DNA of 61,277 nucleotides from an uncultured Porphyromonadaceae bacterium (GTDB lineage Bacteria > Bacteroidota > Bacteroidia > Bacteroidales > Coprobacteraceae): positions 1 through 61,277 of the forward strand of contig URAV01000020.1 of the NCBI GenBank assembly GCA_900545915.1, in the 5' to 3' direction. Under the pieces are notes generated by a model. The model was not told the origin of the DNA and ran no database searches. It saw nothing but the letters and a program-made list of their open reading frames with translations. Position numbers and translations under genes: made by a program. Position 1 is the stretch's first letter. Every line of letters starts with the position of its first letter. Positions 1 to 7,760 of this stretch are shown here, piece by piece.

Positions 1-313
1 GCTCCAAATGCACCTGATGGCAGATGCCGTTGCCGGGCTTGGAGCACCAAATGCCGTGCTTGCGGGTGACAGTTTGAATATATTGATGATCGTCCGCATT
101 CTCAAAGCCCGTTTGCAGGGTGTTGTGGTCGATATAGGCCACCGAGCGGCGGGTGCGCACGCGGTCAACGCCCATGGCTTCGAATTGCAGATAGGCCATG
201 GTGCCGGTGGAGTCCTGCGTCAGCGTCTGGTCAATGCGGATGGAAATCTCCTCGCCGGGAATCAGTTGGCCGCTGACCAGATGCTCCGCAAGAATCTTTT
301 GCGTTAAATTCAT
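1..313 (-). CDS. acn: Aconitate hydratase, N-terminal part (cut by window edge)
   Basis: Aconitase interconverts citrate and isocitrate through cis-aconitate in the cytosolic TCA cycle, using a [4Fe-4S] cluster. Only the first 104 codons are present; the gene runs off the left edge. The reverse-strand reading begins MNLTQKILAEHLVSG and contains RIDQTLTQDSTGTMAYLQFE, VAYIDHNTLQTGFENADDH and KPGNGICHQVHLE, all typical of the aconitase N-terminal domain; the cluster cysteines lie further on, outside the window. The start at 313 is set by a TCCTCC complement at 324-329, an AGGAGG ribosome site ten bases upstream of the ATG. A good sigma-70 promoter lies at 383-411. Part of the GC-rich Firmicute segment. 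The family assignment is firm from conserved motifs. Confidence 0.9.
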   Translation of the reverse strand, partial: MNLTQKILAEHLVSGQLIPGEEISIRIDQTLTQDSTGTMAYLQFEAMGVDRVRTRRSVAYIDHNTLQTGFENADDHQYIQTVTRKHGIWCSKPGNGICHQVHLE

Positions 314-339
314 TTTTGCTGTTTCCTCCAAAGATCATG

Positions 340-377
340 CGCTTCATCCTTGAAGCGTATACTTTATATACAATACG
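340..377 (-). promoter_or_regulatory. Inverted repeats in the aconitase leader
   Basis: Between the promoter and start codon of the aconitase gene lie a perfect hairpin, CGCTTCA (340-346) with TGAAGCG (351-357), and an adjoining AT-rich inverted repeat, GTATA (357-361) with TATAC (367-371), flanked by CGTAT/ATACG (356-360, 373-377). The repeats sit just downstream of the predicted transcription start, where a repressor operator or 5'-UTR structure would act. The binding factor is not known; this is a structural observation. Confidence 0.4.
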
Positions 378-382
378 TGCCT

Positions 383-411
383 AGGATAACAGCCCCAGTA
401 AAAATTGTCAA
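383..411 (-). promoter_or_regulatory. Sigma-70 promoter of aconitase gene
   Basis: On the reverse strand TTGACA (406-411) is followed after exactly 17 bases by TATCCT (383-388). The -35 is perfect and the -10 matches four of six. It lies about 70 bases upstream of the aconitase ATG at 313. Confidence 0.65.
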
Positions 412-454
412 GAATAAGACAACAAAAGAACAACTGGAGGGGACATGAAAGTAT

Positions 455-497
455 GCGAGGGAGGGGACTTTTCTGTAAGAAAAGTCCCCTCCCTCGC
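455..497 (-). terminator. 20-bp perfect hairpin after phosphoglucomutase gene
   Basis: Bases 455-474 and 478-497 form a perfect 20-bp stem with a three-base loop, beginning ten bases after the phosphoglucomutase stop. It lies between that gene and the aconitase promoter, as a terminator should. No clear U-run follows on either strand, so it may instead protect the mRNA 3' end. Confidence 0.55.
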
Positions 498-506
498 AAT
501 ATTCCG

Positions 507-1928
507 TTACTCCTTTTCCGGAAGTCCCAAGTATCTGGCCATGAGATTGGCTAGATCGCGGGCTTTTTCCTTTGTGGGCATCTCGCAGAAGATGCGCAGA
601 CGAGGCTCGGTGCCGCTGAAGCGGGCAATGATCCAGCCGTCCGCAAAACGTACCTTGCAGCCGTCCATGTAGCTGACGCTCTCCACCTTCTCGGGAAACT
701 CGGGCAGCTGCTTGTCGATCATAATCAGCTTGTGCAGACGCTCCTTCATCTCCTGATCGAAGGGCCAGTCATATTCCGCCATGTAGCAATGACCGTAGCG
801 CTCATAAATGCTCTCTACCAGTTCGCTCAGCTTTTTGCCCGTCACGGACAGCATCTCCACCAGCAGCGCCGCCGCATAAATGCCGTCCTTGCCGTGAATG
901 TGACCACGTACCGTCAAACCGCCGCTGCTCTCGCCGCCAATGACCGCGTTGTGCTCGTCCATCGCCGAGGAAATCCACTTGAAGCCCACTGGGACCTCGT
1001 AGCACTTCTCACCATAGGCCTCCGCCACGCGATCCAGCAGGTGTGTCGTGGCCAGATTGCGCACCGCGCAGCCGTGCCAATGCTTGTAGCCCAGCAGATA
1101 ATCGTACAGCAGCACCAGAATTTCGTTCGGGTGAATGAACCGGCCCTTATCATCAATAATGCCCAGACGGTCCGCATCGCCGTCCGTCGCAATACCGATG
1201 TCCGCGTGATTTTGCAGCACAGCCGCCTTCAGCGCGCCCAGCGTCTCCATATTTGGTGCGGGCAGACGACCGCCGAACAGCGTGTCGTGCCGCTCGTGGA
1301 TCACATCCACGTCGCAGCGAGCTGTCAGCAGGATCGTTTGCAAACAGGTGCGGCTCACGCCATACATGGGGTCAAGTATAATGCGCAGATTGCGGGAGCG
1401 AATCGCATCCATGTTCACCGCACGAATAATGCTGTCCAGATATTCGTTCTGCGGATTCATCTCTTCGATGAGGCCCGCGTCCACCGCCTTCTGATAGGGG
1501 ATGGGATGCAGCTCGTCCGCCGTAATGGCGTTAGCCTCGTCGGCAATCTCGGAGGTGATGGACTCCACCGCGTCCCGGCCGCCCTTGGTGAACAGCTTGA
1601 TGCCGTTGTACAGCGCCGGGTTGTGGCTGGCCGTCACCGCCATGCCGTAATACAGACCATAATATTGCACGGTGAACATAATCAGGGGCGTGGGCGCCTC
1701 GCGGTTGATCAGCAGCGTGTGAATATGCTCCGCCGCCATGATCTCCGCCGCCCATTGCGCGGCCTCGCGGGACAGAAAGCGCCGGTCGTAGCCGATGCAG
1801 AAGCCGCGGTCGTCGTTCTCCTCACGCTTCATGCGGCGAGCCACCGCCAGCGTCAGCCGCTGCACGTTCTCCCGCGTAAAATCATCGCCAATAATGGCAC
1901 GCCAGCCGCCAGTACCAAATGCTATCAT
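507..1928 (-). CDS. Phosphoglucomutase/phosphomannomutase family protein
   Basis: Cytosolic alpha-D-phosphohexomutase of 473 residues, interconverting sugar 1- and 6-phosphates. All four family signatures are visible in order: the phosphoserine loop TASHNP, the Mg-binding DGDADR (inside IATDGDADRLGIID), the sugar-binding GGESSGG, and the C-terminal phosphate-binding RFSGTEPRLRI. The reading frame is open further upstream to 2042, but the start at 1928 (MIAFGTGGWRAIIGDDF) matches the family N-terminus and has an AGGAGGG ribosome site at 1937-1943. Sugar specificity (glucose, mannose or glucosamine) cannot be decided from sequence alone. It is followed by the hairpin at 455-497 and diverges from the rubrerythrin gene. 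Codon use is GC-rich, like the rest of the first 6.4 kb. Confidence 0.9.
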   Translation of the reverse strand: MIAFGTGGWRAIIGDDFTRENVQRLTLAVARRMKREENDDRGFCIGYDRRFLSREAAQWAAEIMAAEHIHTLLINREAPTPLIMFTVQYYGLYYGMAVTASHNPALYNGIKLFTKGGRDAVESITSEIADEANAITADELHPIPYQKAVDAGLIEEMNPQNEYLDSIIRAVNMDAIRSRNLRIILDPMYGVSRTCLQTILLTARCDVDVIHERHDTLFGGRLPAPNMETLGALKAAVLQNHADIGIATDGDADRLGIIDDKGRFIHPNEILVLLYDYLLGYKHWHGCAVRNLATTHLLDRVAEAYGEKCYEVPVGFKWISSAMDEHNAVIGGESSGGLTVRGHIHGKDGIYAAALLVEMLSVTGKKLSELVESIYERYGHCYMAEYDWPFDQEMKERLHKLIMIDKQLPEFPEKVESVSYMDGCKVRFADGWIIARFSGTEPRLRIFCEMPTKEKARDLANLMARYLGLPEKE

Positions 1929-2034
1929 GGAAAAAGCCCTCCTGACTTTTGTAAATACGAATGCCTGCAACACAAGTTGTTTTATTCGCTTTGCGATGTA
2001 AGCTTCTCTAACACGTGCGCTGTTTCCTGCTTCA

Positions 2035-2071
2035 CCTCTCAAATTTTTGACATTTTCAAAAGAATGAGAGG
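2035..2071. promoter_or_regulatory. Nested inverted repeat between mutase and rubrerythrin genes
   Basis: CCTCTCA (2035-2041) pairs with TGAGAGG (2065-2071), and inside it TTTTGA (2045-2050) pairs with TCAAAA (2056-2061). The inner part contains a TTGACA (2047-2052), but no -10 sits at the right distance, so a promoter cannot be assigned. It lies in the divergent intergenic region, about 110 bases before rubrerythrin, and could be an operator. Confidence 0.3.
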
Positions 2072-2180
2072 AAACTTGTATTATATGTTATGCCCTGCGG
2101 CGGAAGGTGTATGCTTTCGGGCAGCATGGGAGATACTGAGAGGGCGCTCCCATGATTTGGGAGGCGGAGAGGAGAAGAGC

Positions 2181-2780
2181 ATGGTAGTCTTTGAGGAAAG
2201 CAAAACGCGTATCAACTTAATGCGGGCCTTTGCGGGAGAATCGCAGGCGCGCAATCGCTATACCTTTGCTGCGGAACAGGCACGTGAGCAAGGGCTGAAC
2301 GTCGCAGGGGAGGTCTTCGACTTTACGGCAGCGCAGGAAAAGACCCACGCGGAGGTGTTCTATCGTCTGCTCACGCCCCTGAACGGACTGAACATCCTGA
2401 TGGACGCGGGCTTCCCGGTGAACACGGGCAAAACGGCGGCGGAGCAGCTGCGCATGGCGGCGCATAATGAAATGGAAGAAAGCCGCGTTGTTTATCCCGA
2501 TTTTGCCCGCACCGCCCGGGAGGAGGGCTTCGCGGCGATCGGGGATACCTTTGAGCGGATCGCGGCTATTGAGGCGTCTCATGCGGATCGCTTCACGCGA
2601 ATGGCTGACGCGTTGGAGACGGGAAAGCTGTTCGCGCAGGATGGGGAAACCATCTGGATGTGCCGCAGCTGCGGTTATCTGCATTGCGGAAAGGAAGCGC
2701 CGAAGGTCTGCCCCGTGTGCAGCCGTGGTCAGGGCTTCATGATTCGGGAAAATTTCGAACCTTTTACACCCGGAAAATGA
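2181..2780 (+). CDS. rbr: Rubrerythrin
   Basis: Non-haem di-iron protein that reduces hydrogen peroxide in anaerobes using electrons from NAD(P)H via rubredoxin-type partners; cytosolic. The 199 residues show the usual order: a ferritin-like four-helix domain with metal ligands E20, E53/H56 (EKTH), an EME segment and EASH, then a C-terminal rubredoxin-like domain with CRSC and CPVC iron-binding knuckles. The open frame extends far upstream to 732, but that part is antisense to the mutase; the true start is 2181, preceded by GGAGAGGAG at 2166-2175. It is a single gene, ending just before the tRNA-Gly/tuf promoter. Confidence 0.93.
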   Translation: MVVFEESKTRINLMRAFAGESQARNRYTFAAEQAREQGLNVAGEVFDFTAAQEKTHAEVFYRLLTPLNGLNILMDAGFPVNTGKTAAEQLRMAAHNEMEESRVVYPDFARTAREEGFAAIGDTFERIAAIEASHADRFTRMADALETGKLFAQDGETIWMCRSCGYLHCGKEAPKVCPVCSRGQGFMIRENFEPFTPGK

Positions 2781-2811
2781 TGGGAAAATGCAAAAAACCA
2801 TGGTCCACCTC

Positions 2812-2840
2812 TTGACAAGACTGTAAGAATTGACTACAAT
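2812..2840 (+). promoter_or_regulatory. Sigma-70 promoter of tRNA-Gly / tuf
   Basis: TTGACA (2812-2817), a 17-base spacer, and TACAAT (2835-2840): a perfect -35 and a five-of-six -10 at ideal spacing, about 40 bases before the tRNA. It probably drives tRNA-Gly and tuf together, since no other promoter is obvious between them. Confidence 0.8.
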
Positions 2841-2881
2841 AACTATTGTCTGACAAGTCTACAAGGGCTTGATGCGGACAT

Positions 2882-2955
2882 GCGGGTGTAACTCAATGGT
2901 AGAGTTCCAGCTTCCCAAGCTGGCTACGTGGGTTCGATTCCCATCACCCGCTCCA
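2882..2955 (+). tRNA. tRNA-Gly (anticodon CCC), CCA encoded
   Basis: A full cloverleaf can be read: acceptor stem GCGGGTG with CACCCGC, a D arm with ACTCAATGGTAGAGT, anticodon stem CCAGC/GCTGG around the loop TTCCCAA (anticodon CCC, reading GGG glycine codons), and a T arm with GGGTTCGATTCCC. The 3' CCA is encoded at 2953-2955. It sits directly upstream of tuf, so a tRNA processing step would release the tuf message. Confidence 0.95.
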
Positions 2956-3025
2956 ACACCGCATCAATCGCCTGAGTACAGCGGTTAGAACCCGCAGTAT
3001 CGCGTACAGCAAGGAGGTAATTCCC

Positions 3026-4240
<1,215 letters not shown>

Positions 4241-4250
4241 TGAAAAATTC

Positions 4251-4293
4251 CCCATCCCCCGGCGCCACCGGGGGATGGGATAACCCTGTTTTT
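4251..4293 (+). terminator. Terminator after tuf
   Basis: CCCATCCCCCGG (4251-4262) pairs perfectly with CCGGGGGATGGG (4268-4279) over a five-base loop; a run of five T follows at 4289-4293, ten bases later. The offset T-run makes it a slightly imperfect intrinsic terminator or an attenuator between tuf and rpmG. Confidence 0.6.
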
Positions 4294-4336
4294 CAAAGCA
4301 GGGAAGCAACAATGCATTAGGCAGGAGGTGTCCAGC

Positions 4337-4498
4337 GTGGCAAATGCCGCTCGTACAAAGGTTTGCCTTGCCTGCACGGAGTGCAAGCAGCGCAACTACA
4401 ACAACATGAAGAATAAGAAGAACACCCCGGATCGCATTGAGCTTATGAAGTACTGCCCTTTCTGCAAGAAACACACCGCTCATCGCGAGACGAAGTAA
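4337..4498 (+). CDS. rpmG: 50S ribosomal protein L33
   Basis: A 53-residue ribosomal protein of the large subunit. It begins with a GTG codon at 4337 set by AGGAGGTG at 4323-4330. Translation starts MANAARTKVCLACTECKQRN and ends KYCPFCKKHTAHRETK. Cysteines C10 and C13 with C40 and C43 form the zinc ribbon of the zinc-binding (C+) form of L33; a further Cys is at 16. It heads the secE-nusG-rplK-rplA cluster, its usual place in Firmicutes. Confidence 0.93.
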   Translation: MANAARTKVCLACTECKQRNYNNMKNKKNTPDRIELMKYCPFCKKHTAHRETK

Positions 4499-4529
4499 CC
4501 GCTACCATTACGGTGAGGATGTGAGTAAA

Positions 4530-4817
4530 ATGGCAGATGAGAACAAGACGGTCGCCGCGAAGCCTACAAAGGCCGCCGCGCAGAAGGCCCCTGTTTCCAA
4601 GTGGGATAAGTTCATCGGCTGGTGGGCCAAGCTCCCCAAGCGTATCGCTACGCCCTTCAAGAACATGTGGTATGAACTGAAGAAGGTAACGTGGCCTACC
4701 AAGAAGAAGCTTGTGACCTATTCGATTGTCGTGCTGGTTTTCATGGTCATCCTCGGACTGATCATCGGCCTGCTCGACATGGGTGCATCGGCGCTGGTAA
4801 AGCTGCTGGTGCTGTGA
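4530..4817 (+). CDS. secE: Preprotein translocase subunit SecE
   Basis: Small membrane subunit of the SecYEG protein-conducting channel. The product has a lysine/alanine-rich N-terminus, then the amphipathic SecE signature FKNMWYELKKVTWPTKKKL and a single transmembrane segment (YSIVVLVFMVILGLIIGLL) near the C-terminus, the standard one-TM form. An in-frame GTG at 4521 is possible, but the only ribosome-site-like bases (GAGG, 4515-4518) are too close to it, so ATG 4530 (95 residues) is preferred. It is followed after 25 bases by nusG, as in most bacteria. Confidence 0.92.
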   Translation: MADENKTVAAKPTKAAAQKAPVSKWDKFIGWWAKLPKRIATPFKNMWYELKKVTWPTKKKLVTYSIVVLVFMVILGLIIGLLDMGASALVKLLVL

Positions 4818-4842
4818 TCCATTCACATTTAGGAGATAAAGC

Positions 4843-5382
4843 ATGACCGAAAAGAGTAAGGAGCCCTGCTGGTATGTGGTACATACCTACTCGGGGTATG
4901 AGAACAAAGTCAAGGACACCCTGGAGAAATCCGTTGAAAACAACGGTATGCAGAACCTGATCTTCGACGTCAGAGTGCCTGTGGAGGATGTCGTTGAAAT
5001 CAAAAATGGCAAGCGCGTAAAGACGCAGCGCAAGGTCTATCCTGGCTATGTGCTGGTGCATATGATCGAGACCAGCGAGAGCTGGTATGTGGTGCGTAAC
5101 ACGCGTGGCGTGACGGGCTTTGTGGGCCCGGACAGCAAGCCCGTTCCGCTGACGGACGCCGAGGTTGAGATGATGCTCAACACCGAGGCGAAGAGTGTGG
5201 AATTCGGCGTTGCCATTGGCGAAGAAGTGCGCATTCTCTCCGGTCCCTTGGAGAACTTCAGCGGCATTGTTGAGGACGTTGATACCGTCCGCGGCAAGCT
5301 GACGGTCAAGGTACAGATGTTCCTGGGCCGTGAAATGCCTGTTGAGGTTGATTTGGATCAGGTGGAGAAGGTCGAAAAGTGA
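4843..5382 (+). CDS. nusG: Transcription termination/antitermination factor NusG
   Basis: NusG binds the RNA polymerase clamp, changes pausing and couples transcription to Rho or the ribosome. The 179 residues contain the NGN domain (CWYVVHTYSGYENKVKDTLE at the start, then RKVYPGYVLVHM and NTRGVTGFVG) and a C-terminal KOW domain (GEEVRILSGPLENFSGIVED). An AGGAG site precedes the ATG. It sits between secE and rplK in canonical order. A structured 146-base gap with three hairpins separates it from rplK. Confidence 0.96.
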   Translation: MTEKSKEPCWYVVHTYSGYENKVKDTLEKSVENNGMQNLIFDVRVPVEDVVEIKNGKRVKTQRKVYPGYVLVHMIETSESWYVVRNTRGVTGFVGPDSKPVPLTDAEVEMMLNTEAKSVEFGVAIGEEVRILSGPLENFSGIVEDVDTVRGKLTVKVQMFLGREMPVEVDLDQVEKVEK

Positions 5383-5422
5383 CCTCTTCCCTCCAAGGAT
5401 TCTCCTTCGAAAAGGTTTTTCC

Positions 5423-5495
5423 ATCGCGCAAGCGATGAAGCAAACAGTCCGCCCCTTGGGCGGGCGAGTGGGAGAAAGCGCCTGAGCGCGCTTTC
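5423..5495 (+). promoter_or_regulatory. Three-hairpin leader between nusG and rplK
   Basis: Three consecutive perfect stem-loops fill this intercistronic gap: ATCGC/GCGAT closing a GCAA tetraloop (5423-5436), CCGCCC/GGGCGG with a three-base loop (5449-5463), and GAAAGCGC/GCGCTTTC with a six-base loop (5474-5495). None is followed by a T-run, so they are not simple terminators. A position just before rplK-rplA is where an mRNA target for L1 feedback or an RNA-processing site could lie; that role is inferred. Confidence 0.5.
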
Positions 5496-5528
5496 GCCAT
5501 GACCACATTTTTAGGAGGTGCCATTCCC

Positions 5529-5954
5529 ATGGCAAAGAAAGTTTCTGGCTATATCAAGCTGCAGGTTCCGGCCGGCAAGGCGAATCCTGCGCCGCCTATC
5601 GGCCCCGCGCTGGGTCAGCACGGTGTGAACATTCCTGGCTTCTGCAAGGAATTCAACGAGCGTACCGCCAAGCAGGCGGGTCTGATCATCCCCGTGGTGA
5701 TCACCGTGTACTCCGACCGTACCTTCACTTTCATTACCAAGACCCCTCCTGTTCCTGTGCTGATTAAGAAGGCCTTGAACATCGAGACCGCCAGCGGCCG
5801 CCCCAACCGTGACAAGGTTGGCAAGCTGACCAAGGAACAAGTCCGCGAGATCGCTACCACCAAGATGCCTGACCTGAATGCCGCCAGCATCGAGGCTGCC
5901 ATGAGCATGGTGGCCGGCACCGCCCGCAGCATGGGCGTGACCGTGGAAGAGTAA
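5529..5954 (+). CDS. rplK: 50S ribosomal protein L11
   Basis: L11 binds the GTPase-associated region of 23S rRNA. The 141-residue product starts MAKKVSGYIKLQVPAGKANP and has the conserved PPIGPALGQHGVNI loop, followed by the rRNA-binding C-terminal domain (TASGRPNRDKVGKLTKEQV, AASIEAAMSMVAGTARSMGV). The frame is open upstream to 5499, but the start at 5529 matches family length and has an AGGAGGTG ribosome site at 5514-5521. It is followed by rplA after 58 bases. Confidence 0.97.
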   Translation: MAKKVSGYIKLQVPAGKANPAPPIGPALGQHGVNIPGFCKEFNERTAKQAGLIIPVVITVYSDRTFTFITKTPPVPVLIKKALNIETASGRPNRDKVGKLTKEQVREIATTKMPDLNAASIEAAMSMVAGTARSMGVTVEE

Positions 5955-6012
5955 ACGGAGACAATGTGGGAGGACGTAGTGCCGCTAATACCACATGGGA
6001 GGAAAGAATAAC

Positions 6013-6711
6013 ATGAAGCATGGTAAGAAGTATACCGACAGCGTAAAGCTGATCGATTCCCTGAAGCTGTACGATCCCGAAGAGGCTACTGATCTGGTTG
6101 TGAAGACCGGCAAGGCCAAGTTTGACGAGACCGTGGAGATCTCCGTTCGTCTGGGCGTTGATCCCCGCCACGCGGACCAGCAGGTTCGCGGCGCGGTGGT
6201 TCTGCCTCACGGCACTGGCCGCACCATTCGCGTGCTGGTCATTGCCAAGGGCGACAAGGCTAAGGAGGCCGAGGCTGCGGGTGCCGATTTCGTCGGCGCT
6301 GAGGACATGATCGCCAAGATCCAGCAGGAAAACTGGTTCGGCTTTGATGTCTGCGTTGCGACCCCTGACATGATGGGTCTGGTTGGCCGTATCGGTCGTA
6401 TCCTGGGCCCGAAGGGCTTGATGCCTAACCCTAAGAGCGGAACTGTTACCAATGAAATCGGAAAAGCGGTTAAAGAGGTAAAACAAGGTAAGATTGATTT
6501 CAAAGTAGATAAGAACGGTATTGTGCATGCTTCTGTAGGAAAAGTTTCTTTCTCTGCCGAGCAAATTCGTGACAATGCGAGAGAGTTTATTTCAGCTTTG
6601 ATAAAATTGAAACCGACAGCTGCTAAAGGCACATATGTTAAGAGTGTTTATCTTTCAAGTACAATGAGTCCGGGTATTAAGATCGATCCGAAATCAATTG
6701 ATGAGATTTAA
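6013..6711 (+). CDS. rplA: 50S ribosomal protein L1, chimeric between two phyla
   Basis: L1 forms the mobile stalk near the ribosomal E site and represses its own operon by binding mRNA. The 232-residue frame is intact and looks like a normal L1, but it is built from two genomes. Up to about base 6,420 the codons are GC-rich (CTG, GGC, GTT, AAG) and the start has a GGGAGGAA ribosome site at 5997-6004, so ATG 6013 is preferred over the open start at 5995. After the motif GPKGLMPNPKSGT (6408-6446) the codons turn AT-rich (AAA, GAA, GTA) and the C-terminus (VKQGKIDFKVDKNGIVH, STMSPGIKIDPKSIDEI) reads like Bacteroidales L1. The reading frame is preserved because the join is in homologous, conserved sequence. 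Probably an assembly artefact, not a real fusion gene. Confidence 0.93.
   Translation: MKHGKKYTDSVKLIDSLKLYDPEEATDLVVKTGKAKFDETVEISVRLGVDPRHADQQVRGAVVLPHGTGRTIRVLVIAKGDKAKEAEAAGADFVGAEDMIAKIQQENWFGFDVCVATPDMMGLVGRIGRILGPKGLMPNPKSGTVTNEIGKAVKEVKQGKIDFKVDKNGIVHASVGKVSFSAEQIRDNAREFISALIKLKPTAAKGTYVKSVYLSSTMSPGIKIDPKSIDEI
6408..6450. other. Breakpoint between Firmicute and Bacteroidales DNA
   Basis: The change in codon choice, base composition, ribosome-site use and promoter type all fall at this one place, in the codons for the universally conserved L1 segment GPKGLMPNPKSGT. Upstream codons are CTG/GGC-type; from about 6,446 they are AAT, GAA, ATC, GGA, AAA. The exact base cannot be fixed because both parents are probably near-identical here. 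Confidence 0.9.
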
Positions 6712-6722
6712 AAAATTGAATT

Positions 6723-7235
6723 ATGAAAAAGGAAGATAAAAGCACAGTAATAGAACAGATCGCAGCCACACTCAAGGAATACAGTCATTTTTATCTGACG
6801 GAAACATCCGCTCTGAATGCAGAAAAGACTAGTGCATTGAGACGTGAATGTTTTAAGAATGATATCAAAATGCTGGTCGTAAAAAATGCGTTGTTGCATA
6901 AGGCGATGGAAAGTCTTGAAACAGATTATAGCCCGCTTTACGACTGTTTGAAAGGCTCTACGACCATAATGTTCTCTAATACAGGTAATGCTCCTGCAAA
7001 ATTGATCAAGGAGTTTAAGAAAAACTCTGATCTTCTTGGTTTCAAAGCTGCTTATGTTGAAGAAAGCTTCTATGGAGCTGATCAACTTGATGCATTAGTT
7101 GCTATTAAGAGTAAAAATGAACTTATCGCTGATGTTATCGCTCTGTTACAATCGCCTGCGAAGAACGTTGTATCGGCACTTCAATCAAGCGGTTCTACAA
7201 TACATGGAGTATTGCAAACTCTATCAGAAAGATAA
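6723..7235 (+). CDS. rplJ: 50S ribosomal protein L10
   Basis: L10 anchors the L7/L12 dimers to form the ribosomal stalk. The 170-residue product begins MKKEDKSTVIEQIAATLKEY and has the N-terminal rRNA-binding fold (LRRECFKNDIKMLVVKNALLHKAME) and a C-terminal helix region (LLQSPAKNVVSALQSSGSTIHGVLQTL) that binds L7/L12. No Shine-Dalgarno sequence precedes the ATG, and codons are AT-rich, both as expected for Bacteroidales. It follows rplA by 11 bases and precedes rplL by 48. Confidence 0.96.
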   Translation: MKKEDKSTVIEQIAATLKEYSHFYLTETSALNAEKTSALRRECFKNDIKMLVVKNALLHKAMESLETDYSPLYDCLKGSTTIMFSNTGNAPAKLIKEFKKNSDLLGFKAAYVEESFYGADQLDALVAIKSKNELIADVIALLQSPAKNVVSALQSSGSTIHGVLQTLSER

Positions 7236-7283
7236 TTTTTTAGAAAATAAATTAGTAAAAATAACAAATTAAATCATACAAAA

Positions 7284-7655
7284 ATGGCAGATTTGAAAGC
7301 TTTTGCAGAACAATTAGTAAACCTGACCGTAAAAGAAGTAAACGAACTTGCTCAAATTTTGAAAGACGAGTACGGTATTGAACCTGCTGCTGCAGCTGTT
7401 GCTGTTGCTGCTCCTGCCGCTGCTGGTGCAGCTGCTGAAGAAAAGACATCTTTTGATGTTGTTTTGAAAGCCGCTGGTGCTAACAAGTTGGCTATTGTTA
7501 AATTAGTAAAAGAATTGACCGGTCTTGGTTTGAAAGAAGCTAAAGATCTGGTTGACGGTGCTCCTAGCAACTTGAAAGAAGGTTTGGCTAAAGCCGAAGC
7601 TGAAGCATTGAAAAAACAATTAGAAGAAGCTGGAGCTGAAGTTGAACTTAAATAG
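7284..7655 (+). CDS. rplL: 50S ribosomal protein L7/L12
   Basis: Stalk protein that recruits translation GTPases; present as dimers on L10. The 123 residues show the N-terminal dimerization helices, an alanine-rich hinge (AAAAVAVAAPAAAGAAAEE), and the C-terminal domain with the conserved KTSFDVVLKAAGANKLAIVK and GLGLKEAKDLVDGAP. Its stop is followed by a hairpin attenuator before rpoB. Confidence 0.97.
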   Translation: MADLKAFAEQLVNLTVKEVNELAQILKDEYGIEPAAAAVAVAAPAAAGAAAEEKTSFDVVLKAAGANKLAIVKLVKELTGLGLKEAKDLVDGAPSNLKEGLAKAEAEALKKQLEEAGAEVELK

Positions 7656-7679
7656 TATTTCCTGATACTCAGGTACTTT

Positions 7680-7717
7680 GGTAAAGAGTCCTCAGTGAGA
7701 GGCCTCTTTACCTTTTT
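7680..7717 (+). terminator. Attenuator between rplL and rpoB
   Basis: GGTAAAGAG (7680-7688) pairs with CTCTTTACC (7704-7712), directly followed by five T (7713-7717). The position matches the partial terminator known between rplL and rpoB in other bacteria, which sets the ratio of ribosomal protein to polymerase mRNA. Confidence 0.8.
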
Positions 7718-7760
7718 GTGTATATATTTTAAATTAAGTTCAATTAATTCCATTTAATAA

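Noticed and set aside
732..2780. 682-residue plus-strand open frame running into rubrerythrin
   Set aside because: The first 480 residues are antisense to the phosphoglucomutase gene; only the part from 2181, which has its own ribosome site, is a gene.
5995..6012. Upstream start of rplA (MGGKNN...)
   Set aside because: The ribosome site GGGAGGAA lies after this ATG and fits the start at 6013, which also matches the family N-terminus.
6013..6711. Horizontal transfer of a ribosomal operon between phyla
   Set aside because: The switch is within one gene at the most conserved point and the gene order is common to both donors; a chimeric contig explains all of it more simply.
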